Shown: positions 1 to 10,489 of the stretch, in pieces | How the letters are laid out: each line of letters begins with the position of its first letter | How positions within the stretch are numbered: position 1 is the stretch's first letter | Assembly (NCBI RefSeq): GCF_000237925.1 | Contig: NC_031502.1 | Coordinates: forward strand, 43,153,975-43,217,974 | Length of the DNA stretch: 64,000 nt | DNA from: Schistosoma mansoni | Taxonomy: Eukaryota; Platyhelminthes; Trematoda; Strigeidida; Schistosomatidae | Reading direction: 5' to 3' | Position numbers and translations under genes: made by a program | Notes under the pieces: generated by a model | Told to the model about the DNA's origin: nothing | Seen by the model: the letters and a program-made list of their open reading frames with translations, nothing else | Databases searched by the model: none

Positions 1-289
1 TACCAAAAGGCTCCGCATTTTGTCAGCGTCTTCACCAAACAGGACTATATCATCTGCGTATTCTAGGTCGATAAGTGGACTTCCTGGTAAGAGATCAGTG
101 CCCGAAAATTCAGTCAACGAGAACGTTATTTCCAGCAGTAGGTCTATGATGACGTTGAACAAAAATGGAGATAGTAGACAGCCTTGCCAGACACCAATTG
201 AGGTTGCGAAACCAGATGACAGTTCTCTATAAGCTCTGATTCGACTAGTAGTATTGACGTAAAGAGCCTTCACAAGGTTTATGTACTTC

Positions 290-2513
290 TGTTAGCCTCG
301 AGGCCCTCTGAATGAATTACTATCGAAAGATAAACCTTGGTAGTGGTCAGCAGAATGTCAAGCATCCTTTGACAAAGTCAAGTCAATGCTCACCTCAAAG
401 CTTCTCTTGACACACTTCGATCCCAGCTTGGAAATTGTTGTCGCATCTGATGCATCTAGTCACGGAGTTGGAGCAGTTATATCACACGTGTTTCCAGACA
501 AAACAGAGAAGACAATGGCCCATGCTGCCAGATCACTTACCCCAGCCGAACGCAACTACAGTCAAATCGAAAAGGAAGCTCTGGCAATCATTTTTGCTGT
601 CAAAAGATTTCATAAAATGCTTTACGGCCGTAAGTTCACTCTGTTGACAGACCACAAACCACTGATTGTAATATTCGGTTCAAAGAAAGGGATTCCTGTC
701 TACACAGCTAACAGACTACAGCGCTGGGCAATAATGTTTTTGAGCTACGACTTTAACATAAGGTATCAATCAACCAATACTATCGGTCAAGCCGATGCCC
801 TCTCACGACTTATTGGAGTTCAACATCCTGGACCGGAGGACATGATCATTGCCTCGATATCAGTTAATCCAGAAATACGGAGTGTAGTAGCAGCGGCAAT
901 CCGAAACACTCCAGTGTCGTCAGATGAAGTCAGAAAAGAGACTCTTCGAGACCCTGTTCTACAAGAGGTCAGAAAGTTCCACCTAGAAGGGTGGCCCTCG
1001 AAGATCAGTTCAACAGAGCTTCAGCAGTTTTATCAGCGCAGATTATCTCTTTCAATCATCGACGATTGTCTCATGTTTGCTGAACGTGTCATAATCCCAA
1101 AGAAGTTGCAACCGGCAGTCCTCCAACAGCTGCATGCAGGACATCCTGGAATAAACCGCATGAAAGCTCTAGCACGAAGTTATGTATACTGGCAACAATT
1201 AGATACCCAACTCGAGCAGCTATCCCGTTTGTGTACAAAATGTGCATTGGCAGCAAAAGCACCACGAAAAGCAGAGTTGCAATTATGGCCGATACCACAG
1301 TCACAGTGGCAGCGTATACATTTAGACTTCGCTGGTCCATTCCATGGACAAACTTACCTTCTGGTAGTGGACGCATACAGCAAGTGGTCGGAAATCTTCA
1401 TCATGGAACATCCAACAGCAAGCTGCACAGTTAGAAAACTGCGGCAACTATTCAGTCGTTTCGGGGTTCCAGAACAAGTAGTCGGCGACAACAGCACACA
1501 ATTTACATCGTCTATCTTTTCAGAATTTTGTCAGCAAAACGGAATCAGGCACATCCGAACACCTCCATTCCATCCGCAATCGAATGGCCAGGTAGAACAT
1601 TTTGTTGGTACGTTCAAAAATGATCTGAAAAAAATCAGGAGGGGAGGGTACCACCGACGAGATCTTAGAGAGGTTCCTGTTTATCTACCGTTCTACACCG
1701 AACCCTCAAACAACAAATGGGGTCTCTCCAGCGGAAGCCTTACTTGGCAGAAAAATAAGGACACATTTCGATGTTATCCGTCCGACGCCAGCTCGTGAGC
1801 CCCAACGAAACTTATCTATGGAGAAGCAGTTCAATCGACACCATGGGGCACAAAGACGATTGTTCACGGTGGGTCAAAAAGTACTTGCTATGGACTATCG
1901 TGGTAAACATCCTACGTGGACAGCTGGTCGGATCATGAGAAAGAAAGGGAATGTGGTTTATGAGGTGTCAGTTGGCTCAGAAGTTTGGATACGTCATGCT
2001 AACCAACTGAAAGCAACTTCGATAGCCAGCAGCGAGAATCGACATCGCATACCTCTTGACGTTCTGCTAGACACCTTTGAAATTAAAACGCCCGGAACAG
2101 ACAAGTCAGTTTCTGTGCAAGCAAAGAGTGACACAACTTCCTTATTGCCTAGACGATAGACAGATAGAAAGCGCAGGCCAGTCACTCGGTTGCAGTTGGA
2201 CCCTAGCACCAGATCGTACGAATCTGCTCAAGGGGGAGGTGTTAGCGGGACATAGATTGGATTAAATCATGTTTCATGCATGATGGTGTTGCTGCGCGCT
2301 GATTGGCTAATTCTAAACCGATCAGCCCGGGCATATTATTGGAGAAAAATCTAGAAGCTTCTTTTGTATATACTATAAATATATGAACGTTATTCAAATC
2401 AGTGATTCCTGTTCAACGTGTTCTGATTTTGGGGTCTTGTCGAGTGTCATCGTATAAGAATACTAAGCAATAGGAATAGCTGGGTCGTTTATTGTCAAAA
2501 CAAATTTATAACA
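290..2513 (+). mobile_element. Ty3/Gypsy LTR retrotransposon fossil
   Basis: The element begins with TGTTAGC and ends with an LTR whose last bases are ACA. Both sides carry the 5-bp target duplication ACTTC (285-289 and 2514-2518). Inside are the end of reverse transcriptase, RNase H (DASSHGVGAV and the LTDHKPL box), the integrase zinc-binding region (HPGINRMKALA and CTKCA), the integrase core (LDFAGPF, GDNSTQFTS, HPQSNGQVE) and an integrase C-terminal part at 1818-2159. The polypurine tract AAGGGGGAGG ends at 2239. Gag, protease and most of the 5' half are absent, and the element is broken. It inserted into LINE copy A0. Family: Ty3/Gypsy; I cannot assign a named schistosome family. Confidence 0.88.
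2240..2513 (+). repeat. 3' LTR of the Gypsy element at 290-2513
   Basis: This 274-bp LTR starts with TGTTAGCGGG directly after the polypurine tract and ends in AACA before the ACTTC target duplication. It holds inverted CCAAT boxes (GATTGGC near 2300, TATTGG near 2338) and a TATA-like stretch near 2365-2385, as expected for an LTR promoter. Confidence 0.8.
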
Positions 2514-3867
2514 ACTTCTGATATACGCCTTCCAATGACAAACACTGTCACAGAACCTCTCAATCTACAGAGCCAAATACTGCTTTTAAGTCAAGAAAGA
2601 CCACGATTTTCGGAAGCCGATAAGTATACCTGTGTCCTAAGACCTGACGAATAGAAAATATGTGATCGGTGCATCCACGACCAGGTGTGAAACCAGCCTG
2701 ATTTTCTGGTGTTCGCAGTTCACGAGTCTTTGTTAGGCATCCGATAATTATTAAGGCTAGTATTTTAGACGCTATATTAGTTAAACTAATCCCTTTATGT
2801 TTATCACAAGATGTTTTGACCCCTTCTTATGTATCGAGACAACCAGTGATTACGACCAATCAGATGGGATTAAATTTAGTTAGCAGATTTTAATTAAAAT
2901 ACTAGTCAACCTATTCGCTAAAACTAGACCACAATCCTAAAGATCTCTGGAGCCAATCCATATAGACCAGCTGATCTTCCTCATTTCAGATTAGCTACAG
3001 CTTTATGACCTTCAGTCAGAGTCGAGGGACCTTCTTTAATGTTCCACTCACGATGCTTGGATATGGTGGGTAGTTGTAGAGTAGCAGAAGGCCATTTGAA
3101 CTGCTCCTATAAGTGATTCGCCCATCGTTCTAAACGTCTGGACTGAGAGCAGACGAGTGTCGTCTTTGTCAGCGACTGCCTCACTTACATTTGACTCCTT
3201 AATTCCAGTTTCTTCTATTAGTAAAGCTATCTTGTGTTACATGCAGATGCTGCATTTTTTTTTATATCTTTTGCGTTTGTTGCCCATTACTGCTCACGAT
3301 CATTTCTTAGACTTCTGGTTAACCTAAATTTGATTTGTTTCCGCTCATCATCGTGTTTAGAGCCTGATGAGATAAGCTTAGGAGAGTTCATCAGTGAAAC
3401 AGATGTGACATAAATCCACTGGTTTTTCTCAACCCTTTGATTCAAATTACAAGCGGATGTCGCTGCTGTTTCCACAGTTGATCATCTATCTTTCCCAGCA
3501 ACATCTGGGCCACACTCGTTTTCAGAAAGGCCTAAGTGTGACCTCGATTGTCCCTGGAATTAGCTTTTGGCCTCGTCGTCGCTCTAATGGGTCTATTAGG
3601 AGTCTCCAGTTAATATGTGAAGAGGGGTTTTTAAAATTAGTAGCCATAAAATTTCCAAATAAGATTAATATTTCCAGAGAGGTAAGTTTATATCTTGATG
3701 GCTAGTGAATAATCTAGCATAATCTTTACACATAGGACAGAAATAAAGCTACAAAATAACCTCAATTAAATATTTGCCGAAAAATGTTACTAATTATAGA
3801 TTACTATTTAAAAACATAATGGGTACTGACTACTGATTAACCGGAAAAGAGAACTGAATGATCTTAC

Positions 3868-4587
3868 TTCAAGAACAGACAGTGCGCAACATCTACAGGT
3901 GTAGGTTTGAATTCCTCTGCAGGTCGATCATAATAAACAGTTGCTTCAATTGATTTCATTCTCATATCATATTTTAAAGCTTTGGATACGCAAACATTCG
4001 CAACACGATCGGACATTCTGGACATAAAACGACTTGCAAAATCAACTTCCAATATGTAGTACAACCTACAAATATTATTAAGGATATAAATTGAATAGGT
4101 TTGCTAACCGCGTGAATAAACTTTTACTAGGCGCATTTAGCTCTACAAGAGTATAACCATAGTTGTGCCAGTCAATAACTAAATTCTTGCCAGTAATCTT
4201 GATAAATAACCACAAAATGAAAAAAGTTGGTACTGCAGGAGGATTCTGAACCACAATTAAACGACTACGGCAGTATCTGGCAAGATGACAGAAGAGTGCT
4301 AGAGCCGTAAAAATAAACTAAAGTTAACACGTTTAAAAGAAAATTAAACACACCTTGAGGATAAAAACCATAAACGAAGGGAAATGTAGAGCTCTGAAAT
4401 TCGGACACATAGGTATACCCAGGACTTTCAACTTAATATTGGACGGGTTTATTGTTTCAGCTTTGTATCCTGATATAGTTACATCCCAACCATCACGAGC
4501 CAAAAACTGAGCTTGGGACAATATTCTTGGCGATCGTGATAGATCACCCAGAACAATAACATGAGCTGTTCGATCAGCGACCATCAA
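3868..4587 (-). CDS. ALG1: ALG1 chitobiosyldiphosphodolichol beta-mannosyltransferase, N-terminal exons
   Basis: ALG1 adds the first mannose, from GDP-mannose, to GlcNAc2-PP-dolichol on the cytosolic face of the ER. Three exons read on the minus strand: 4587-4354 (ATG at 4587, 78 codons), 4317-4109 and 4065-3868. The introns are 36 bp (4318-4353) and 43 bp (4066-4108), and a GTAAGA donor follows at 3867. Phases are 0, 2 and 2, so the joins keep frame. Exon 1 has the family start HVIVLGDLSRSPRI. The exon 1/2 join gives a hydrophobic segment (FMVFILK then FIFTALALF) that fits the membrane anchor. Exon 2 carries QNPPAVP and VIDWHNYGYTL, both strongly conserved in ALG1. Exon 3 carries a helical region ending in YYDRPAEEFKPTP, matching the YDKP segment of human ALG1. 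Later exons lie beyond coordinate 1, with the intron occupied by a LINE and a Gypsy element. Confidence 0.95.
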
Positions 4588-5898
4588 TTAATTCCCCAAA
4601 ACCTACAATAAAATAGTTGAAACGTATGTATGTGCACAAATCTTCACAACTCGTTTTCAAACACCAAGATTGTTTTTAAATGTAATTCATCTATCAATTC
4701 TGGAGTCGAAACTACATCATACAAACTATTTTCATGAAACAGTAACTAGAGTAGCACACCTACTTTTTTTCCGATTGAGGGTTTCGGCTTATCACCCGAA
4801 CAAAATTTGTTCGCGATAGAATTCCCTGAGTTTGGTTTTTCTGGATCGTGTCGTGTCACCATCGTGTCAAACCCTATAGAAGTAGCTGTACTATCATTTT
4901 TCAGCAATTCGTGAAACTGGTTGAAATAACACTTTATAAAAAAGTTCGATAAAGGCCGTGAGTATATAAATCGACCATTGCGGACAGAAACTGAGAAATG
5001 ACAGGAGAATCACAATTTAAGTCGTGAGTTAAATGGTTTTAATTCCCAACTATCTGTATGAGGTACTTTTAAATAAATATCCCAAAAGCCTATTAACAGG
5101 TGAGCTACATAAAACAACCACAGAGTAGTATTTTGATATCTTCATAGCTTTAAAGGCACGGTTTGGTGCAAGGATCAACTCAGAGAACTAAATACCTCAC
5201 AGTTAATCAGCCAATTACTATAAATCATAATTCATAAGGACAATGAGGACATTATTCTTGTAGAGCCAGTAAAATGTAACTGAGCCCTAGCCGAATCATC
5301 CGGCAGTCGGGTCACTGAATATCGAGCAGTTCACCAGTCCTCGTTAAGGTCAACGACAATTAACACGCGCCAGTTAATTGCACTTCATGGACTGGCCCAT
5401 GTGTTGGTGATCGCACTCTCTTCCTTTTACCTACTCTTACTAATATATTTTTGTAATAACGTGATTTAGGCCGCGTGGTCATCAAGATAGCAACAGTACG
5501 TGGATACGACGAATCGGTAATCCATGTTAGGCACTAACCGTAACGTGTGACTTCAACGCTAATTGACCCCAACTATTCGACACAGGTCATTTACGTTGAT
5601 GATCAACACTGGCGAGCAAGACTTCGAATAATGCGACCTATTATTATAGTCTCTATTATTGCATTCTACACCTATTCTTCTTTATTTCTATCGCCGCTTA
5701 AGTTCATCAATTACTATAAACATCAGTTGGTGATCTGCACTCCAAAGAGATTATTGACTGGATAGCTAGTTGCATAGCTAAGTGGATAGGGGGAGGAGAG
5801 CATGTATATCGTGAAGCAACTTGCTCCATTCTGAAAAAAATTCACTAATATGCAGATAGAGATGAATTCTTAAACTGGTTACGGGAGATTACATTACG
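4588..5898. other. Non-coding 5' flank of ALG1
   Basis: No convincing exon or recognised transposon is visible. This is the upstream side of ALG1, so its promoter should lie here, but I cannot point to a core promoter element. Short ORFs such as the one at 5547-5765 show no family resemblance. Confidence 0.5.
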
Positions 5899-6139
5899 GG
5901 CACTGCGGTCACGCTCTCAGGTCATTAAGACCACTTCTAACCCAATTTCCTTTTCAGGTACCTCTAGAAGAATCCTTCCACGGTGTGGGCAACCGGGAAG
6001 TGATAACTGCCCTCATACCTCTAACAACACTCAAGACCACTGTATTCATAATCAATCTCCTTCTTCAATTCTTACTATTCCTTCTACCTTGACTTTCAAC
6101 ACTAGACTTCCTCTCTCGGTTTCCTCCTCAAGTGTCACC

Positions 6140-6271
6140 ATGGCCAACGATTCTAGTGCGCGAAACGCTGTCCCAGGTCTACTAAAACCTCGCTCCAAAC
6201 TACACATTGGAGCCTTCAACGTACGTACCCTATGCCAAATCGGTCAACAGGCTTCTTGGCTAAGACCCTAG
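6140..6271 (+). CDS. N-terminal piece of the LINE endonuclease in a different frame
   Basis: ATG at 6140 in a CACCATGG context opens MANDSSARNAVPG, followed by KLHIGAFNVRTLCQIGQQ, the first strand of the endonuclease fold. The frame closes at 6271 and overlaps the 6232-9201 ORF by 40 bases. A one-base backward shift after GCTTCT would continue as LAKTLESRT, the expected sequence. The same junction is present in the copy at 58694-61950, so it was inherited from a shared source rather than acquired here. Confidence 0.8.
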   Translation: MANDSSARNAVPGLLKPRSKLHIGAFNVRTLCQIGQQASWLRP

Positions 6272-9201
6272 AATCTCGTACCATTGATATATGCTGTGTC
6301 TCCGAAACACGCATACAGGATCCAAGTGTGGTCATTCACTTGACCTCACCTCACCAAAATGGACAGCCGACGAAATACACCCTCCGTGTATCTGGCGACC
6401 CGTTTGCTAGTTCTCGCGGACTTGCAGGTGTAGGCATAGCACTCAGTACAAGGGCAGAACAGGCACTACTAGAATGGATCCCCGTTAACAGTCGCCTGTG
6501 TGCTGTCCGGCTAAATGGCTCCGTAAGAACTCGGAAGGATAGAGACACACGTCGTTGCCTTTTCATCGTTTCTGCCTACGCTCCCACTGACTGCAGCCAT
6601 GATGAAGTAAAAGATGACTTTTACAGAAAACTCTCTGAGCTTCTTCAGAAAGCTAAGCGCTCAGACATAGTAGTCGTAGCGAGTGACTTTAATGCCCAGG
6701 TAGGCAGCTTAAATCAAACAGAAAGACATTTAGGTGGGTGTTTTAGTATTCCGGCTCAACGAACCGATAATGGTGATCGTCTGTTGCAACTATGCTCAGA
6801 CAATCGTTTATTTTTAGCAAGCACTAATTTTAAGCATAAGGAGAGACATCGTCTAACATGGCGACCACCTGCACCAAACCAACGATGGACTCAAATAGAC
6901 CATATTGTCATCAGTCATCGTTGGAGAGGCTCAATAGAAGATTGTCGCTCGTATTGGAATACTTGTTTAGACTCTGATCACGCTTTAATACGAGCGCGCA
7001 TTTGTCTGCGCCTCAATGGACGCAGGAAAAGTACACTAAGAAGACCCATTAGGATTGAACTGGAGGACGAGAAAGCCAAATGCGAATTCCAGAAACAACT
7101 GAGTTCACATCTAGGCAGTTCTGTAGACGAGACTGACACAGATGCTGCTTGGAAAGACATACGAACAGCTGTGGAAACAGCAGTAACATCTATTAGTCAT
7201 TTAAACCATAGGGCTCCAAAAAACCAGTGGATTTCCTCTAAGTCTATTTCACTGATGGATTCGCGTAAACTCATCCCATCAGGCTCTGAACATGACGAAG
7301 AGCGTAAAGAAACTAGATCTAGGTTAACTAAAAGTCTAAGGAACGATCGTGAGCAGTGGTGGGCAACGAAAGCAAAAGAGATGGAAAAGGCAGCGGCTGT
7401 AGGCAACACCAGGCAACTCTTCAGACTAATAAAAGAAACCGGAATTAAGAAGTCCAGTGTAAGGGAGACAATCTCCGAAAAAGACGGAACCCTTATCTGC
7501 TCTCAACCTAAACGTTTAGAACGATGGGCGGAACACTTTAAGGAGCAGCTTAGCTGGCCTTCAGCTACTGCACAACTACCCACTATTCCCAGAAAACCTA
7601 AATGGAACATTGAAGTAGGCCCCCCGACCCTACTTGAAGTTCAAAAGGCTATAGCTAATCTGAAACGAGGAAGAGCAGCTGGTCCAGACGGATTGGCTCC
7701 AGAGGTCTTTAAATATGGAGGTCCAATTTTAGCGATTAGGTTGACTAATATCCTGACTAAAATCTGGGAGTTGGACGTAATCCCATCCGACAGGTCACAA
7801 TCACTGATTGTCCCAATATATAAGGGGTCCAAATCATCCTGCGATAACCATAGAGGGATTAGTCTGACTAACATAGCATCTAAAATACTAGCCTCAATAA
7901 TTATCGGGCGCCTAACTAAGACTCGTGAACTGCAAACACGAGAAAATCAGGCTGGCTTCAGACCTGGTCGTGGCTGTATCGACCACATATTCACCATTCG
8001 TCAAGTTTTAGAGCACAGACACGCTTATCGGCGTCCGACAATGATAGTTTTTCTTGACTTGAAAGCAGCATTTGACTCTGTAGACCGAGAGGTTCTGTGG
8101 CAGTGTTTGTCATTGAAAGGTGTACCTGAGAAGTACATAAACCTTTTGAAGGCTCTTTACTCGAACACTATTAGTCGAGTGAGAGCTTATGGCAAACTGT
8201 CATATGATTTTACAACCTCAAGTGGTGTCCGTCAAGGCTGTCCACTATCCCCGTTTTTGTTTAACTTCATTATAGACCTGTTGCTGGAAATAACACTCTC
8301 TTCGACTGAATCTACAGGAATTGATCTCCTACCAGGGGGACCACTAAGCGACTTAGAATACGCAGATGACATAGTCCTGTTTGGTGAAGACGCTGGCAAA
8401 ATGCAGAGTCTTCTGTTGGAACTCAGTAATAATGCCAGGATGTTTGGGATGCGTTTCTCCCCATCCAAATGTAAATTGTTACTCCAGGACTGGCCTGCGT
8501 CAACACCCGAACTAAGGATAGGGAGTGAAGTAGTCGAACGCGTCGACAACTTCACTTATCTTGGAAGTCTGATCAGCCCTAATGGGTTGGTGTCTGACGA
8601 AATCTCTGCACGGATTCAAAAAGCTCGTTTGGCTTTTGCCAACTTACGTCACCTATGGCGTAGACGAGATATCCGTCTATCAATTAAGGGACGAGTATAC
8701 TGTGCAGCAGTTCGCTCTGTTCTACTTTACGGCTGTGAAACATGGCCATTAAGAGTAGAAGATACTCGTAGGTTACTAGTATTTGACCACAGATGCCTTA
8801 GAAATATTGCTCGCATATGCTGGGATAACCGGGTAAGTAATAGTGAGGTTAGACGCAGGGTATTAGGGAACGATGGTAAATCAGTTGATGAGGTGATGAA
8901 TCTTCATCGACTGAGATGGTTGGGCCATGTGTTACGTATGCCTGAATACCGATTACCACGACGCGCTATGATGACTAGTATTGGGGACGGTTGGAAGAGA
9001 GTTAGGGGCGGCCAAACCAAAACATGGCATCAGTGTTTGAAGTCACTAACTTCTAGCCTGAGCCATGTTGGCAGATGCAGACTACCTGGTTGGGGTCCGC
9101 GTCACTATCGTAACCAATGGTTGGAGACTCTGTGTGACATGGCTCAGAATCGATCACAATGGCGTAGGTGTATACACTCTTTATCTTCCCTTAAACCTTG
9201 A
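6232..9201 (+). CDS. LINE endonuclease/reverse transcriptase, 989 codons
   Basis: The product nicks target DNA and copies the element RNA in place. In order, the frame shows apurinic-type endonuclease motifs (CCVSETRIQD near residue 21, SDFNAQVG, TQIDHIVISHRWRG, LDSDHALI) and then RT motifs: [73 protein letters not shown], and the thumb ([15 protein letters not shown]). A C-terminal region follows with [22 protein letters not shown] and a Trp-rich end. The RT catalytic YADD is intact. The first endonuclease strand, IGAFNVRTL, which should carry a conserved Asn, is in another frame just upstream (6140-6271). The ATG at 6232 is therefore only the first Met of this frame. One missing T in GGCTTCTTGGC near 6250 accounts for the split. 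Confidence 0.93.
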   Translation: MPNRSTGFLAKTLESRTIDICCVSETRIQDPSVVIHLTSPHQNGQPTKYTLRVSGDPFASSRGLAGVGIALSTRAEQALLEWIPVNSRLCAVRLNGSVRTRKDRDTRRCLFIVSAYAPTDCSHDEVKDDFYRKLSELLQKAKRSDIVVVASDFNAQVGSLNQTERHLGGCFSIPAQRTDNGDRLLQLCSDNRLFLASTNFKHKERHRLTWRPPAPNQRWTQIDHIVISHRWRGSIEDCRSYWNTCLDSDHALIRARICLRLNGRRKSTLRRPIRIELEDEKAKCEFQKQLSSHLGSSVDETDTDAAWKDIRTAVETAVTSISHLNHRAPKNQWISSKSISLMDSRKLIPSGSEHDEERKETRSRLTKSLRNDREQWWATKAKEMEKAAAVGNTRQLFRLIKETGIKKSSVRETISEKDGTLICSQPKRLERWAEHFKEQLSWPSATAQLPTIPRKPKWNIEVGPPTLLEVQKAIANLKRGRAAGPDGLAPEVFKYGGPILAIRLTNILTKIWELDVIPSDRSQSLIVPIYKGSKSSCDNHRGISLTNIASKILASIIIGRLTKTRELQTRENQAGFRPGRGCIDHIFTIRQVLEHRHAYRRPTMIVFLDLKAAFDSVDREVLWQCLSLKGVPEKYINLLKALYSNTISRVRAYGKLSYDFTTSSGVRQGCPLSPFLFNFIIDLLLEITLSSTESTGIDLLPGGPLSDLEYADDIVLFGEDAGKMQSLLLELSNNARMFGMRFSPSKCKLLLQDWPASTPELRIGSEVVERVDNFTYLGSLISPNGLVSDEISARIQKARLAFANLRHLWRRRDIRLSIKGRVYCAAVRSVLLYGCETWPLRVEDTRRLLVFDHRCLRNIARICWDNRVSNSEVRRRVLGNDGKSVDEVMNLHRLRWLGHVLRMPEYRLPRRAMMTSIGDGWKRVRGGQTKTWHQCLKSLTSSLSHVGRCRLPGWGPRHYRNQWLETLCDMAQNRSQWRRCIHSLSSLKP

Positions 9202-9386
9202 GACTAAAATTGCTTCATATCTCCCTTCCTATACTATATCCTTATATACAACCTATAATTTATATACTACTACCAACACTAAATTAACTACTATGAATCC
9301 GGTGTTGTTCTTGTTGTGCTAACGAGGTATGGCAACTTGGACCGATGCATATATGTGCCTGGTCCTACGTTGTAGCTGACTGACTG

Positions 9387-10489
9387 GTTCTATAAACGAT
9401 TTTTGTCACTTTACTAAATGAGTACACAGAACATCGAGAACTTGCTGCTAGGATCGGCGAGATTATAATTTATGAACGAAGAAAACCAGATTTAAAATGG
9501 CAGATTTTGGATTTCGGAACGAGATTGATTCACTCATTTGATTAGATACCATTTTAGCATTATGGCCGATGTCAGTTCATGATGAAAACACTAAATCTAG
9601 TTTCTAAGCCTAGCGTTCAACTGTAAATCCTAATCCCTCACACTAATTTATAACCCTCATCTAACCTCAGTAAGTAGGTGAACATTCTCAGGGTCATTTC
9701 AGCGTCGTTTAAAGGTCGTCCATACATTTTAGTCTCACCCTAGGATTGTAAAAATGTGGATACATACGGTGGTGTCGCACGGCAACTTGTACAGACTAAT
9801 TCACGCGCCAACTGATGATTCATAGTACTGAATCACTCTATTGTGGCGTTTTAGTTTGCACAAGATCTATCAATTGTTTTGAAATTATCTTCCCGGCCAA
9901 ATAAACGTAGATGCATTCTCCTAGGTTAAACGCACAAACCCATGTGAAATATTTCTGTCTTTACAATGCTTAGGTATAAATTAGGAGGAACAACAGTGAC
10001 CATATTCTCACAACAAAATTGAGACCTAATCAGTCTGGTCACACTTTATTTGGCCTTAAAACTCTCTCTAGGACCGTCAATTCAGTAAGTACATAGAATA
10101 CACTCACTTTTAGTGGTGAATAAGATCGACGATAATTAACATTAACAAGCGAGACTAATAGAACTTGAAAGTTCAAACTAAAACTTCGTAGGATAGGACC
10201 CAGAGAGTGTTACGACGACTTAACAATCACAACACGTTGCGCAGCTATTAAGTCAACCGCGTCTAATATGTTTAAACGTTTATGCTGAGATATAGAACTG
10301 GATCTACTTTATAGTGTGTGCTTGAGTTACATTGAAGAGTCGACAGACCTTTGCCTGCATGCATTTTTTTATGGATATTTACGGAGCATGATATACAAAA
10401 AGGATAGATTCGATCATGGCAGTAAAGATATTCTAGACATATATAAGTTCACATTTCCTAAGGTTACAAAAAAATACACATAACTGCTA
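9387..10489. other. Non-coding, no recognised feature
   Basis: AT-rich sequence between two LINEs. I see no exon, RNA gene or clear repeat. Confidence 0.5.

Larger units (their letters stand above)
1..3617 (-). mobile_element. RTE-type LINE copy A0, split by an LTR element
   Basis: Read on the minus strand, 1-289 and 2514-3617 encode pieces of the same endonuclease/reverse-transcriptase polyprotein that is nearly intact at 6232-9201. Visible pieces include the RT core around the YADD box and, at 3287-3475, part of the region between endonuclease and RT. The copy stops near 3617 inside the endonuclease, so it is 5' truncated, and its 3' end lies outside the window. The two halves are separated by a Gypsy element at 290-2513 bounded by a 5-bp target duplication. 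The copy lies in ALG1 intron 3, in the same orientation as ALG1. Reading frames are broken in several places, so it is not functional. About 640 bp of it match the LINE at 58694-61950 unusually closely (see findings). Confidence 0.88.
5899..9386 (+). mobile_element. RTE-type LINE copy A1, nearly intact
   Basis: Homology to the minus-strand copy at 58694-61950 begins at GCACTGCGGTCACG near 5899. This copy therefore lacks several hundred bases of 5' UTR that the other copy keeps. It has a long endonuclease/RT ORF (6232-9201), a short 3' UTR and a terminal run of CTGA repeats near 9375-9386, the usual simple-repeat tail of RTE elements. A weak target duplication ACTGGTT (about 5875-5882 and 9382-9388) is possible. 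The family resembles schistosome SR2/SR3/Perere-type RTE elements; the exact name is not certain. Confidence 0.92.

Noticed and set aside
2240-2513. tRNA genes, CRISPR arrays or bacterial operons anywhere in the window
   Set aside because: No cloverleaf with both boxes, no regularly spaced repeats, and introns plus retroelements show a eukaryotic genome. B-box-like words occur only in the SINE copies.
9065-9322. 85-codon ORF overlapping the end of the LINE A1 ORF
   Set aside because: Frame-shifted reading of the same C-terminal sequence; similar shadows occur at 32571 and 55269.
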